From contig CM062814.1 of assembly GCA_031772625.1 (NCBI GenBank), positions 822,128,757-822,192,756 on the forward strand: a stretch of 64,000 bases of DNA, in the 5' to 3' direction. The notes under the pieces are model-generated. The model was not told the origin of the DNA and did no database searches. It saw nothing but the letters and a program-made list of their open reading frames with translations. Source of the DNA: Pinus tabuliformis. Its lineage: Eukaryota > Streptophyta > Pinopsida > Pinales > Pinaceae. Position numbers and translations under genes: made by a program. How positions within the stretch are numbered: position 1 is the stretch's first letter; each line of letters starts with the position of its first letter. Positions 1 through 10,873 of this stretch are shown piece after piece.

Positions 1-1
1 A

Positions 2-1627
2 GAGGGAGATCCCGCTACATATATCTCTTATGACAAAAGGAAGAAGGAAAAAGGAGGTACATCAAGGAAGCCTCCTTCTCAGAATTCAAAAGGAAGGAAT
101 TACAAATCGTTATCTCATGTTGAATACTTCAATTGTCACACGCCGGGTTATTATGCTTGTGACTATCTCGAAAGGATAAAAAGACCACGCTACAACACTA
201 GAGGCAACTACAATAACAAAAGAAGAAATGACTATCAAAAGAAGAATCGTGATAGAAGATATGAAAGAAGAAGAAGAGCCTCCTCAAGTGACCGTGAAGA
301 AAATCGTTCTCCTCAAAAGAAGTGGAAGGCTCCTAGGTATGAAAGTAACATTGTAAATAAATATGAATACATTTGTATTTCTAATCTTACTAGTTCTTCC
401 CCACTAGATTCGTGGGATAATTGGTTGGTTGATAGTGGGGAAATTCATCATTTGTATGGTTACAAGGATGTCCCCTCTAATCTGGTAGAGAGGGAGAGTA
501 AGCTAAAGATCATTCTTGGAGACAAATCCACTCATCCCGTGAAAGGCTTTGGGTCCGTCAAATTTTAGTTGAATTCGGAGAAATCAATTTTGCTACATGA
601 TGTTATGTATGTACCCAGATTAATGAAGAATCTAGTATCTGTATCCGCATTGGAAGATAAATGGACGAGGGTTGCCTTCATCAAAGGAAAAGTTTTAACT
701 TGGCCTGCTGATTCACCTATGAAAGATGAATTCACATTAGGAACTAGATTTGAAGGACTCTATAGAGTCATTGGAAGACCTCTTCTAGCATTGGTTCATA
801 ATACCAATCATTTGAGTGAATTATGGCATCGTAGGCTGGCTCATCTTCACTATGTTTCACTTCCGAAATTGAAGAAATTGATCTCTAGTATTACTGATGT
901 TCAAGCTCATCATGGTGGAGTTTGTCCAAGTTGTGCAAGTGGAAAGAAAATGATGGGACCATTTCCCTCTGGTAAGAACAAGACAAATGACATCCCCCAT
1001 CTCAGTGATTCTGATATATGTGGTCTGATGCCTATACATTCTGTTGGTGGTCATCTCTACTACATCACCTTTATTGATGACTTCTCAAGGACATGGATAT
1101 ACTATCTTAAGCACAAGGATGAAGCCTTTGAAACATTCAAGGAATTCAAAGACTTGATTGAAACTCAATCATGAAAGAGAATCAAAGTCTTTATGTTAGA
1201 AAATGGGGGTGAATACATATCAAAAGAATTCATATTTTGTAAGAAACACGGAATCAATAAGGAAACGATTGTGACATATACTCCTGAACAAAATGGTCTA
1301 GCTGAAAGGAAAAATAGGTCTATATTAGAAGTTTCATGTGCTATGCTCCATGATCATGAGGTCCCAAAGTTCCTTTGGGCCGAAGCAACATCTACTATTT
1401 TATATGTTCAAAATAGGGTGCCTCATCAAGAATTAGAAAACAAGACTCCTAACGAAATATTCACAGGCATTAAGCCTGATATCATCCATATTCGTGTATT
1501 TGGATGCCCTGTATATTTTCATGTGCCGAAGGACAAAATGAACAAATTGGAAGCTACTGGTAGAAAAGTAATGTTTGTGGGTTATTATGAAAATTCTAAA
1601 GAATATAGAATTTATATTCCTAGTTAG
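2..1627 (+). pseudogene. Copia-A1 gag C-terminus, protease and integrase relic
   Basis: A single frame encodes the basic gag tail with a decayed zinc knuckle near 110-175 (first Cys and the His are Tyr), then an aspartic protease with LVDSG at about 425-439, a GAG-pre-integrase segment (ELWHRRLAHLHY), and an integrase core with YYITFIDDFS and NGLAERKN. The retrotransposon would use the protease to mature gag-pol and the integrase to insert cDNA. In-frame stops lie at 566-568, 1172-1174 and 1625-1627. The second integrase acidic residue sits in MLENGGEY where the sister copy Copia-A2 has SDNGGEY, so Asp is replaced by Glu. The product is not functional. Confidence 0.9.
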
Positions 1628-3519
1628 AGGAAGGTCGAGATTTGTAGGGACGTAAAATTTGATTAAGATGTAGCTCTTGGAAAAGCAAGAGATATTACTC
1701 CACCCCCTCCTTCCAAGGAAGAGAATGATGACTGGGATATTCTGGATGGTTTGTTTGTGCCTGAGTCTGATATGGTTGATGAGACCAGAAATCCCACGGA
1801 TCTGTTAGATCCTCCTCCAAGTGATCCTCCCTCTAAAAAGATACCACATTGTCTCCATGATACTTTACAGGATACTAAAATAAATGTCCCCATTCAAACA
1901 TCATTTAGAGAAAGGAAACAAACATGCAGGTATCAGGGATATGTTGCTGCTATGAATACTATGATTCAAGTCAAATCGTTCACATTTGAAGAAGTTGTAA
2001 AAGAACAAGTTTGGAAGGATGTTATGGTTGAAGGATATGAATCAATTATGAAAAATTATGTATGGGATGTTGTATCTAGGCCAAAAGGAAAATTTGTTGT
2101 GACTTCAAAATGGCTATTCAAAATCAAACACGAAATTGATGGCAACATTGAGAAATATAAATCAAGGTTTGTAGCCCGAGGCTTTTCTCAGAAAGAGGGA
2201 AAAGATTATGATGACATATTTTCTCCTATAGCTTGATATACAACCATACATTCTATATTTCCCCTTACTGTGAGTCAGGGATGGAATATTCATTAGATGG
2301 ATGTAAAGACCGCATTCCTTCATGGCATGTTACAGGAAGACATATATGTTGAACAACCACAGGGATTCGAAGTGGAAGATCAAAGAAATCATGTTTCTAG
2401 GTTGAAGAAGTCATTGTATGATTAGAATCAAGATCCCCAAGCTTGGTATGAATGCATTGACAATTACTTAGTGAAGTTAGGATTCATGAGAAGCAATGTC
2501 GATACCAACCTCTACTTCAAGATAGTTCAAGGTATGTCATTGATTTTGGTTTTATATGTTGATGATTTATTCTTGACAGGTAGCGAGCCTATGATGATCG
2601 AGTGTAAGAGGAAGCTAGCCTCTAAATTTGAAATGAAATACCTTGGTCTCATGCACTACTTTTTGGGCCTTGAGGTGTGGAAAAGGCCTGGTGAGATTTT
2701 CCTTTCACAAGGAAAATACGTTGTAAAGTTGCTAGAAATATTTGGAATGACTGAATGCAAATCCATGGTTACACCGATGGAAATGAACTTCAAGAAGTTA
2801 TGTGGAGATGCTGCAGGACTAGCCTTAGAAAATCCATCCCAGTATAGACAACTGATTGGGGCTCTGATGTTCCTTGTGAACACCCATCTAGACATATGCT
2901 ATGCAGTAAACACATTGATTCAATTCATGACCAAGCCCCTCCATGTACATTGGATAGCTTCCAAACACATATTGAGATATTTGCAGGGGTCCATCACACT
3001 TGTCCTTAGATATTCTGCCAAAAATGTTCAACTTCATGGATACACTGATGTTGATTAGGCCATAAATGTTATCGATAGAAAAAGTACATCTGGATGTTGC
3101 ACCTTGGATCTGCCATGATATCTTGGATGAGCAGGAAACAAAATTTTGTAGCATTGAGCACAACCAAAGCAATATACATTGCTGCTAGCATGGCTAGCTA
3201 CGAAGCAATCTGTTTGAGAAAGCTCTTTGGAGAGCTACTTGAACAGGTCCTAGATACTATAGTGATATACTATTACAACAAGAGTGGGATCCGTTTAGCA
3301 AAAAATCTTGTGATTCATGACAAGTCCAAGCATATTGAGATTCGATATCACTTCATTCGAGATATGGTACAGAGAGGAGTTGTCAAGCTCCATCACATAT
3401 CGACAGATGAAGAGATTCCTGATATTCACACCAAGGAATTACCAAAAGGAAATATCTTGGTCTTTAGAGAGCAGCTTGGATTGATGGATGTGGCCCCTCC
3501 AAATAAGGGGCAATGCTAA
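1628..3519 (+). pseudogene. Copia-A1 reverse transcriptase and RNase H relic
   Basis: The frame from upstream continues through a Pro/Asp-rich linker (PPSDPPSKK), then the copia RT with KWLFKIKHEIDG, MDVKTAFLHG and the catalytic YVDDLFL (YVDD at 2555-2566 intact), and on to RNase H (SAMISWMSRKQNFVALS, DKSKHIEIRYHFIRD). In-frame stops occur near 1663, at 2234-2236, in the IH*MDVK motif, in the YD*NQ motif and at 3056-3058. A frameshift near 3100 moves RNase H to another frame that is open to 3519. At 2234 the stop replaces the CGA Arg codon kept in Copia-A2, which fits cytosine deamination. Confidence 0.9.
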
Positions 3520-4099
3520 TCAAGAACACTAAGCCAACTCTTCCCCCCTATTTGTGCTCCTAGGGTGAGGAATTGAGGGAAAATGGTTCCTGGGGTTGAG
3601 GGAACTATGGACAATAGGGAACTACTTAGGGTTGAGAGTTTTACTCCCTTGCCTGGTATTTGCGGAATATACCCTAGTTGGCATCATATGAACAAGAAGG
3701 GCTTGTTGGGAATATTACTCCTCGTTTTGCCAATGAGTTAAGGGTGTGATTGGGGTGTACAACCCAAGCAAATTATGATGTAAGTGTTCTACCACATGAC
3801 TGAGAAGAGTTATTGCTGGGAAGATCGGTAGGCAATAGGAATCCAGATTGAGGGAAAATCTCCCTAATGAAATGCCGAGTTGAGGGTAAAGCTCCCCGAT
3901 AAGATTCCAGGGTTGAGGGTGTACTCCCATGTATGATGAGTTATCCTACTGCTAGATAAGTGTGGAATACAATGCTCCCTGGTTCTTTTTCTAGATCCGA
4001 GAAAGTTTCAACAGATAGAGTTGACAAATACAGTCAAAGAATTACAACAACTTGACGGGTTAACCAACCGATAGATATTGACAGGTGGAATTCTTCCTA
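3520..4099 (+). repeat. Copia-A1 3' untranslated region with GTTGAGGG repeats
   Basis: There is no coding signal between the RNase H stop and the LTR. The segment holds a run of imperfect copies of a GTTGAGGGTAAAGCTCCC-like unit, the clearest between about 3846 and 3945 with spacing near 33 bases. The same arrangement is present downstream of Copia-A2 pol (23421-23956), so it is a family property and not a local accident. Confidence 0.7.
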
Positions 4100-4111
4100 G
4101 TTGAGAGGGAT
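4100..4111 (+). other. Polypurine tract of Copia-A1
   Basis: The stretch GTTGAGAGGGAT directly precedes the TGTTAATTTTTGC start of the LTR. Its purine-rich core and position fit the plus-strand primer site of an LTR retrotransposon. Copia-A2 has GATAGAGGAAG at the same place. Confidence 0.7.
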
Positions 4112-5270
4112 TGTTAATTTTTGCAACTAGGGTCAAATTCCACATTGGGTAATTCATATTACCAATATGATGCTTACATTAAATTCCTCTTTTCGAGAGG
4201 ACCAAAATCAACCTAAATATCACCTAATTTGGTTAAGTGGAAGTTAAGTTTTGAATTATTTTATTCATACATAAATTATAGAATGGGTTGGCTATAACCA
4301 CATGGGTAACTTCTTAGGTCAATATTAATCACAAATTAACCCTCAATAAATCCTATAAAAGGAAGCGACCTCAAGTTCATTTCAAAACATCATCTTTCTA
4401 TTCTTCTATTTTTTCTTGGCTCACACAAGTACATCGGAAGGAGTTTGCACAGAGTTTAAAATCACAAGTGAAAGGTTCACTCTAAGTTTGGGTTTTTGGA
4501 TCTTAGTCGCTAGCACAAAACAAGACATTTTTGTCCCTGGTCACATGCATAGAGCAAGTGAGCAGCTTTGGCTCTCTGGTCACTCGGAATCATTTTAGTG
4601 AGAGCGACTGTAGGTTTAGAGGCAGATCAAAAGGTTCAGGTCCCCGATCGCTCGCATAGAGTAGTCCTGGGAGCGACCATGACATCAGGGACGCTCACAC
4701 TTTAATAGTAAGGGAGTGACTCTAGGTTTTAGCTATATTATGCCACAGTTGTATGCATAAAGGCTTCTTGAGAGTGACTCTACAGTCACAGTCGCTTGCA
4801 TACAGTATCTGAGAGAAAGACCTGGGAGTTTTAGTCACACATAGACAGTGTTGATGAGGGCGACACGAGTTCAAATCTATGGTTTGACACCTTGGCTTCA
4901 GTTGACTTCAATGAGCTGGTAGATCTACATTTCTATCTTCTGTTACATAGATCTATAGATCTGATTTGTTATTATCGACAACAATTATATGTATTGGCCT
5001 CATTATACTCTCTGCTTAAATATTTTTATGACGATCTACTAAAGAAAAATATTTGAAAGGGTTTCCCCCTTGTGGGGTTTTTCCCTAGTCTTGGACCAAT
5101 CTACTATCTCTTATGGTTGTAATTTTGTCTTCTTTGTCACTACATATATTGTTCTTTCTTCAATTACGTTTATGATTGATTATACTGCTAATAATTGGAT
5201 TCATTGTTAATGAAAAGATAAATTGGGCTAAAGTAATTGATACAACATAGAGCAATCAGAAAATTTAACA
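4112..5270 (+). repeat. LTR shared by Copia-A1 (3') and Copia-A2 (5')
   Basis: This 1159-base LTR starts TGTTAATTTTTGCAAC and ends AAATTTAACA. A purine tract precedes it and a primer binding site follows it, so it is at once the 3' LTR of one internal region and the 5' LTR of the next. Its first 400 bases match 23965-24395 with roughly 12% difference by eye, and the LTR at 55344-56203 is related. The ends TGTTA and TAACA form the short terminal inverted repeat. Confidence 0.9.
4354..4360 (+). promoter_or_regulatory. TATA box of Copia-A LTR
   Basis: TATAAAA followed by GG lies about 240 bases into the LTR. The equivalent site is kept in the other copies (TATAAAA at 24206-24212, TATATATA at 55527-55534), which supports it as the element's transcription start signal. 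Confidence 0.6.
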
Positions 5271-5288
5271 TGGAATCAGAGCTGAGGT
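5271..5288 (+). other. Primer binding site of Copia-A2
   Basis: TGGAATCAGAGCTGAGGT follows the LTR directly. It is one base off the TGGTATCAGAGC pattern complementary to the 3' end of plant initiator tRNA-Met. Copia-A4 carries the perfect form at 56204. Confidence 0.8.
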
Positions 5289-5362
5289 GAAGGACAAGCC
5301 CAAAAGAAGACAATCATTGAAGCCCTATCTTTCATATAGAAGATTTTCGTGTCAATGTCAAT

Positions 5363-6316
5363 ATGTCATCTTCTACCTTCAAGGAGCATGAAAAGTTGGG
5401 TGATGCATCAAACTTTGTTGCATGGAAAGTCAGAGTGGAGATCATAGCTGACAACAATGATGTGTTGGAATACATCCAAGGAAGAATGCCCAAGCCTCCA
5501 TAAAATGATTCTACTTTCCTCAAGAAAAAGTACAAGAAAGGTGAGTCCAAAGAAAAGAAAATTATAGTTGATAGCTTACAAGATCATTTACTTGCATATG
5601 TAGGATATTTAAGAATGTCCAAACAAATGTTGACAAGATAGTCAGCATGTATGAAGTGAACAACTTAAATGAGATCATCACCCTGAAAGATCAACTCAAG
5701 AAAACTAAGATGAACAAAGGGGGAAATTGTTCAATCCTACATTATTAGGATCTCTTGTCTTAGAGATCAATTGTAGAGAGTTGGAGAAAAAGTGCCTGAT
5801 AGGGAGCTAGTAGTTGTGACTCTTAGAGGTATCCCTCCTATATGGGAAATATTCATTATTACAATTAGCAATAGCAATGTCCTTCCGACATTTGATGAAA
5901 TTGTTGGGAATCTCACTCAAGAAGAGTCAAGAATGATATCAAGAGGAAGGATTCAAAAACATGAAGAGGGAGAGCCCACTGCATATATATCTTATGAAAA
6001 AAGGAAGACGGAAAAAGGAGGTCCATCTAGGAAGCCTCCTTCTCAAAATTCAAAAGGAAGGAATCAAAAATCGTTATCTCATGTTGAATGCTTCAATTGT
6101 AAGACAGTCCATTATGCTCGCGATTCTCCCGAAAGGAGAAAAAGACCTCGCTACAACACTAGAGGAAACTACAATAAAAAAAAAGAAAGGACTATCAAAA
6201 GAAGAAACATGATAGAAGATATGAAAGAAGAAGAAGAGACTCCTCAAGTGACTATGAAGAAAATATTCCTCCTAAAAATAAATCAAAGGCTCCAAGGTAT
6301 GGAAGTAATGCTATAA
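5363..6316 (+). pseudogene. Copia-A2 gag relic
   Basis: Gag begins at the ATG at 5363 with MSSSTFKEHEKLGDASN, nearly the same as the Copia-A4 start. It carries the UBN2-type copia gag core (YEVNNLNEII, LKDQLKK) and a Lys/Arg-rich tail with a zinc knuckle remnant CFNCKTVHYARDS, where the fourth ligand is lost. A stop lies in the PKPP*NDS segment. A deletion near 5612-5640 shifts the frame and a further shift precedes 5792, from which the frame is open to 6316. Gag would form the virus-like particle and bind RNA. Confidence 0.85.
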
Positions 6317-6749
6317 ATAAATCTGAATACATTCTTATTTTTTCTCTTACTAGTTCTTCTCCACCGGATACGTGGGATAGTTGGTTGGTTGATAGTGGGT
6401 CCACTCATCATTCCTCTAGTTACAAGGAATTCCTCTCTAATCTGGTAGAGAGGGAGACAAATCTAAATATCATTCTTGGACACAACTCCACTCATCTCAT
6501 GAAAGGATTTGGGTCCATCAAATTTCAATTGAATTTGTGGAAATATGTTTTGTTGCATGATGTTATGTATGTACCGAGATTAATGGAGAATCTGGTATCT
6601 GTATCTACATTGGAAGATAAAGGAATGAGGGTTTCCTTCATCAAGGAAATTTTTTTAACTTGGCCTATCGATTCACCTATGAAAGATGCATTCACATTAG
6701 GAACAAGATTTGAAGGACTCTATAGAGTCACTGGAAGACCTATGTTAGC
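6317..6749 (+). pseudogene. Copia-A2 protease and pre-integrase start, cut by Copia-C
   Basis: After a frameshift near 6200-6240 the frame carries the aspartic protease with WLVDSGSTHHSSSY (DSG at 6391-6399 intact), followed by HDVMYVPRLMENLVSVS and LTWPIDSPMKDAFTLG. Coding similarity stops at 6749 where Copia-C begins, and resumes at 20684 with FSELWHHRMAHLHY. Any open frame running past 6754 reads into the Copia-C LTR and has no meaning. Confidence 0.85.
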
Positions 6750-6754
6750 ATTGG
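6750..6754. repeat. Target site duplication ATTGG, left copy (Copia-C)
   Basis: ATTGG precedes the Copia-C 5' LTR and is repeated at 20679-20683 directly after the last base of its 3' LTR. Five bases is the usual copia integrase stagger. Confidence 0.88.
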
Positions 6755-6837
6755 TCTTGATCAATGGTTGTCATTGGTGTCAACCCAAGAAGCACCAGGG
6801 GCTACCTTGATATTTCATGGGCATTTTTAATTGAAAC

Positions 6838-6975
6838 ATCATCCTATTCTGAGTCAAGGATCTTCTAGATGGATTCTTTGAAAAATCATCCTATTCTGAG
6901 TCAAGGATCTTCTAGATGGATTCTTTGAAAAATCATCCTATTCTGAGTCATGGATCTTCTATATGGATTCTACTC
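6838..6975 (+). repeat. 47-base tandem repeat in Copia-C 5' LTR
   Basis: A unit starting ATCATCCTATTCTGAGTCAA recurs at 6838, 6885 and 6932. The 3' LTR has a single copy at the matching place (about 10960-11000), so the expansion happened after the two LTRs separated. Confidence 0.85.
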
Positions 6976-7205
6976 ATCGAGATGTTTCCGTTGATATATG
7001 GAACACGACATAGTTCTTCATGGTTTGAGAGTTATTCGTGTTTGAAGTTAGTAACCCCAGTTAGTGGGCTAAAACCCCATGGGGTTGTGGCATGGCACTC
7101 ATCATTGGTTGTGGTCATTGAATAGTCAATAATTAATAATGTTTTATGCTCCTAAAATCCCTCCAATGTTCACTTGTTGAGGACCCTCTCAACTCAAGAC
7201 ATTTC

Positions 7206-7213
7206 TATAAATA
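7206..7213 (+). promoter_or_regulatory. TATA box of Copia-C 5' LTR
   Basis: TATAAATA sits about 450 bases into the LTR, and the same motif and surroundings are kept in the 3' LTR at 11231-11238. It is the likely core promoter of the element. Confidence 0.6.
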
Positions 7214-7889
7214 GTGACCCTCATATCCTCCTCTAGCAAGCACTTTTCAACAAACTATCTTGTGAGAAGACCTCTGTAATTTTTCGGCCCTCATGAGCTT
7301 GAATCTCTGTTGGGATGATGTCATGGTTTGGTTGCAATTCATAGTGCGATTGAATGTTCGGTCAAGTACAAGAAAATCATTGTAAATCATATTGTATCAT
7401 GGATCATTGTCCCTAGTATGGGATTCCACACTCTTGTCTCATTTCTGGTCATTATAGGGTGGCAGGGAGGTGCTAGGCTGGTGCATGAAGTCACCTACAA
7501 TTTGGAGCCTGTGAACACTTTAGGGTGGTAGGTTGGCCTAGGATGTTGGGGCCTCCATTCAGTTGATTACAGAAGAAACCAATCCATTGCGATGTCCTTT
7601 CAGTGGGAGTTGGAGAAAAATAATTTTCTAGAATTCTAGGAAGTTGTAGCTTTCATTTCATTTGGGGATAAAGATTAAAATAATTTATTAGAAAAGCGTT
7701 CGGTGGTTTTTGACTTGGAGGGGGTTTTCCACCTAAAATTATTTTTCCTATTATGTTCTATTGTTTACTGTTGTTACTAGATAAACATTATTAATAATTG
7801 AATATTAACTAATGCTCTGGAAATATTTAAAAGTGATAATTGCTAAGGAATAGTGATTCACTCCCACCCCCTCCTTAGTATTTCCAACA

Positions 7890-7908
7890 ATTGGTATCAG
7901 ATCTTGGT
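7890..7908 (+). other. Primer binding site of Copia-C
   Basis: ATTGGTATCAGATCTTGG directly follows the CCAACA end of the 5' LTR and matches the initiator tRNA-Met primer pattern TGGTATCAGA for its first ten bases. Confidence 0.8.
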
Positions 7909-7943
7909 TCCTTCAATAACAATATAACAATTGGAAGGAGATC

Positions 7944-8651
7944 ATGGAGTATACTAAGAATAAAATTCCTTTGTTCAATGGAAATAACTATGCACTTTTG
8001 AGTGGAAGAATGCATGTTCATTTGCTGGCACAAGGATACGAAGTATGGGAAATCATTGACAAAGGCTTCACACCGACCTAGGATGAATAAAGTAAGAAAA
8101 ATATGGTATATGATGCAAAGGCTAAATATGTTATTATAATTGGACTTGTTAAATCTGTTTACCGTAAGGTGTTGATTTGTAAAACTGCTAAATAGGTATG
8201 TAGAAAACTTGAAAATATATATGCAGGTGACTCAAAGGTGAAAGAAGCAAAGCTTCAAATTTACAAGGAAAAATTTGAGCAACTCAAAATGAAGGAAGAT
8301 GAAAATATTGTTGCATACTTTCAGCTTTTTGATGAAATAACAAATACATTGGAAGGTTTGGGAGAACTTGTCAACACAAAAATTGTTGTCCGAAAGATCC
8401 CCAAAACCTTGCCGACAAGATTCAACCCAAAGGTATTGATCTTGGTAGATAGATCGAATCTAACCAATCTCAGCGTAGATGAATTGCATGGAATTATTAT
8501 GGCATATGAAATGATAATTGAAGAAGAGGGTGGCACATCTCACTTAGAAACAACATTTTCCGCATCCAAGAAGACTGGCAAGGACAAGCGGACTCAAAAA
8601 GCCAAAACTTGTAGCTGTAAAGATGAAGAAAAGGAAGAAGATGAAAAATAA
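7944..8651 (+). pseudogene. Copia-C gag (UBN2-type) relic
   Basis: The ATG at 7944 opens MEYTKNKIPLFNGNNYALL, the typical start of copia gag proteins of the DUF4219/UBN2 type. The core continues with EAKLQIYKEKFEQLKMKEDE, a pattern that spaces the helices of the gag core, and ends in a Lys/Glu-rich tail at 8651. Stops occur in FTPT*DE and AK*VCRK, and the frame changes after 8651. The role would be particle formation. The start is chosen by similarity of the first residues to such gags and its distance of about 50 bases from the primer site. Confidence 0.85.
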
Positions 8652-8689
8652 TTTTCAGATAAAGAATTTTCCTACTTCACACGAAAGAT

Positions 8690-9732
8690 GAGAACAGATA
8701 TAGGAAAATTAAAAAAAATCCATTGATATGCTTTGATTGTGGTAAGTTTGGGCATTTTGCAGCCAACTGTCCTCACAAAAATGAGGCTGTTATGAAAGGA
8801 AATAAAGGCCCTTGGAAGTTCAACAAGCAAGGAAAGAAGAAATGGTTTAAGAAAAGTTTTTTTCTCCAAAGAAGATAGCTCCTCATCCGATGAAGAGAGT
8901 GATAATGAAGAAGAAATCAATGGAAGAGTTTTGTTATGGCCAAGCACAATAAGCAAGAGGCATTTGACGAAGAAGGAGATGAAGGAGAAGAGATGACTGA
9001 GGTTGAATTTCAAAATGAAGTGAGCAGGGTTACCAAAAAGCTCAAGGTTGAGAAGAAGCATGTCAACACTCTTGAAGACGGATTAAAGATAGAAATAGAA
9101 CAAGTCCTAAATCTTAAAATCAATGTTGAAGAATACAAACTAATTGAAGAATCACTCAAGAAAGAATTAAAGGAAAGAAAAAAGGAAAGAGAAGCATTGG
9201 AAGCTAAAATAGTCTCTCTACGAAAGGAAGTAAAAAATGGAAAAAGTATTCAAAACTATGCCAATAGCTCAAAGGCATTGGAAGAACTCATCGGTAATCA
9301 GTGATCATGCAGTGACAAGACTAGTCTTGGTTACAAAGAAAAATATGAAAAGGAGTCAAGTCCTTCTATGACAACAAAAGAAAATGGATATGCAAAATAT
9401 ACTAAGCAGGCAGACCTCCCAGCTAAATCAAGAGACCAAGACTCGTAGGAAGAACCTTGGAAGGAAATTCCTCTAAGAATATTTCCTCCTAGGTATAAAC
9501 CTATCTTTTATGGTCATTGTTATTCATGCAGAAGGTTTGGATATAGAGACGTAGAATGCCGCATGTATATTTGGAATGAATATAGTTACGAGAGATATTT
9601 CAGAAATGGATATTCTAGAACTCAGCAGAATATCAACATATTTGATCATTTGAGAGATGATGTTGAATATTACAAATGTAACAATTTTGGACACCTAACT
9701 AAAGATTATAGACTTGGAAATTCTTCAAAATA
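8690..9732 (+). pseudogene. Copia-C gag zinc knuckles and coiled-coil region
   Basis: A perfect CCHC knuckle CFDCGKFGHFAANC lies at 8729-8770. An acidic Ser/Glu stretch (SSSSDEESDNEEE) follows, then a Lys/Glu-rich coiled coil from 8936 to 9304. Two further knuckle remnants are CYSCRRFGYRDVEC near 9520-9560 (His replaced by Tyr) and a second near 9670-9705 with CNNFGHLTKDY. Three knuckles separated by a coiled coil are known from one group of plant copia gag proteins. A frameshift near 8860 separates the first knuckle from the acidic part, and a stop ends the coiled coil at 9304. Confidence 0.75.
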
Positions 9733-9804
9733 ATTCTCACAAAATCAGAATGAACAAATATGGAAAAAGAAGACTGAAAAATGTGCTCTCACTCTCAAGC
9801 TCAA

Positions 9805-10330
9805 AGCAATAGAAATGTTTGGTATGTTGATAGTGGTTTCTCAATGCATATGACTGGAGATAGAATAAGTTCATATCCTTAAAGGAAAAGAAGGATGGAA
9901 CAATGTCTTTTGGAAATGACGGGTCTTCAAACGTCATAAGAGTAAGAATGGTCACTCTTGGAAGCAAGGATGCATTAGCGAAGGATGTGTTATTGGTTGA
10001 AAATATGAATCACAATCTGCTTAGTGTTGGACAGATGTGCGATCAAGGACACATTGTGTTATTCAACTCTAAGAAATGTGAAATTAGGAAAGGAAAGTTT
10101 GGTAAAATTGTGGCTACAACAAGCAGAGCTCCAAATGACATATATATTTTGGATGAGACACCTAAAGGGTGATTTTTGGTGAAAGAAGATGAAAGTTGGT
10201 TATGGCACAAACGAATGGGACATATAAATTTTGACAATTTGGTTAGGATCAATAAAAAGGAAGTAGTAAGAGATATGCAAAAATTTTCAAAACCTACCAA
10301 TATGATATGTGAAGCTTTTCGGCACGACAA
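9805..10330 (+). pseudogene. Copia-C protease and pre-integrase relic
   Basis: WYVDSGFSMHMTGD near 9817-9860 is an intact copia aspartic protease active site. After a frameshift the frame from 9903 to 10172 carries LSVGQMCDQGHIVLFN, and after a stop at 10170-10172 it continues with SWLWHKRMGHINFDNL, the His-containing pre-integrase motif. Similarity ends at KPTNMICEAF near 10320, where the integrase core should begin and is missing. Confidence 0.85.
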
Positions 10331-10700
10331 ACAAACCTAGATTGAGTTCAAGACAAAAGAATATATCGTGGCAGCAACTTGTTGGACTCAAGTTCTCTGG
10401 ATGAAGCAAACTTTGCAATATCTTCAAGTCAAGTTTTATGGGCCTATTCCCATCTTCTACGATAACACTAGTGCCATTAGTATCTCCAATACCCTGTGAT
10501 GCATTCCAAAACAAAGCACATTCTGATCAAAATATCATTTCGTTAGAGAGAAGGTCGCTGAAAAGAATATCAAGCTTGAATATGTTGACACAAAGGAACA
10601 AATTACTAACAACTTTACCAAACCATTACCTCGCGAATCATTTGAGTATCTTCGCCAAAATCTTGGGATTCTCCCAAGTTATCATTAGACTCGTTCTCTT
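10331..10700 (+). pseudogene. Copia-C RNase H C-terminus after internal deletion
   Basis: Directly after the pre-integrase remnant the sequence encodes KEYIVAATCWTQVLWMKQ, PIFYDNTSAISISN and, after a frameshift, NIKLEYVDTKEQITNNFTKP, which is the C-terminal part of copia RNase H. The integrase core, all of RT and the N-terminal RNase H are absent. The junction at about 10325-10345 shows no obvious repeat, so the mechanism of deletion cannot be read. Confidence 0.82.
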
Positions 10701-10761
10701 ATCTAACTAAGTAGAAAAGGGTATTTGAGGTGTGTATAGGTCCATGGGATGACAGTTTGTT

Positions 10762-10873
10762 AGGGGGAGTTACCCTTTGCCATTGATGACAAAGGGGGAG
10801 AGAAGGAAATAGGAGTAGGTGTCATGATCGTAGGGGGAGTACTTGTGTTGCCATCAATGCCAAAGGGGGAGAT
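10762..10873 (+). other. Polypurine tract of Copia-C with three upstream look-alikes
   Basis: AGGGGGAG occurs at 10762-10769, 10793-10800, 10832-10839 and 10864-10871. The last copy, in AAAGGGGGAGAT, abuts the 3' LTR at 10874 and is the expected plus-strand primer. The others lie 30-100 bases upstream in repeated surroundings (GCCATTGATGACAAAGG and GCCATCAATGCCAAAGG), so the array grew by duplication. Confidence 0.75.

Larger units (their letters stand above)
1..5270 (+). mobile_element. Copia-A1, Ty1/copia retrotransposon, 5' end outside window
   Basis: This is the 3' part of a Ty1/copia element. It runs from the C-terminal gag through protease, integrase, reverse transcriptase and RNase H, then a repeat-rich 3' untranslated part, a purine tract and an LTR. 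The domain order PR-INT-RT-RNH is the copia order. One reading frame (starting at base 2) runs through nearly the whole polyprotein and is broken mainly by single nonsense codons, so decay was mostly by point mutation. Its 3' LTR also serves as the 5' LTR of Copia-A2. Copia-A2 and Copia-A4 in this window belong to the same family. Confidence 0.93.
6755..7889 (+). repeat. Copia-C 5' LTR
   Basis: This 1135-base LTR starts TCTTGATCAATGG (second base mutated from the TGTTGATCAATGG of the 3' LTR) and ends TATTTCCAACA. It matches the 3' LTR over its whole length once Gypsy-A and a 1.16-kb extra segment are removed from the latter. It carries a local 47-base tandem repeat and a TATA box. Confidence 0.88.
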
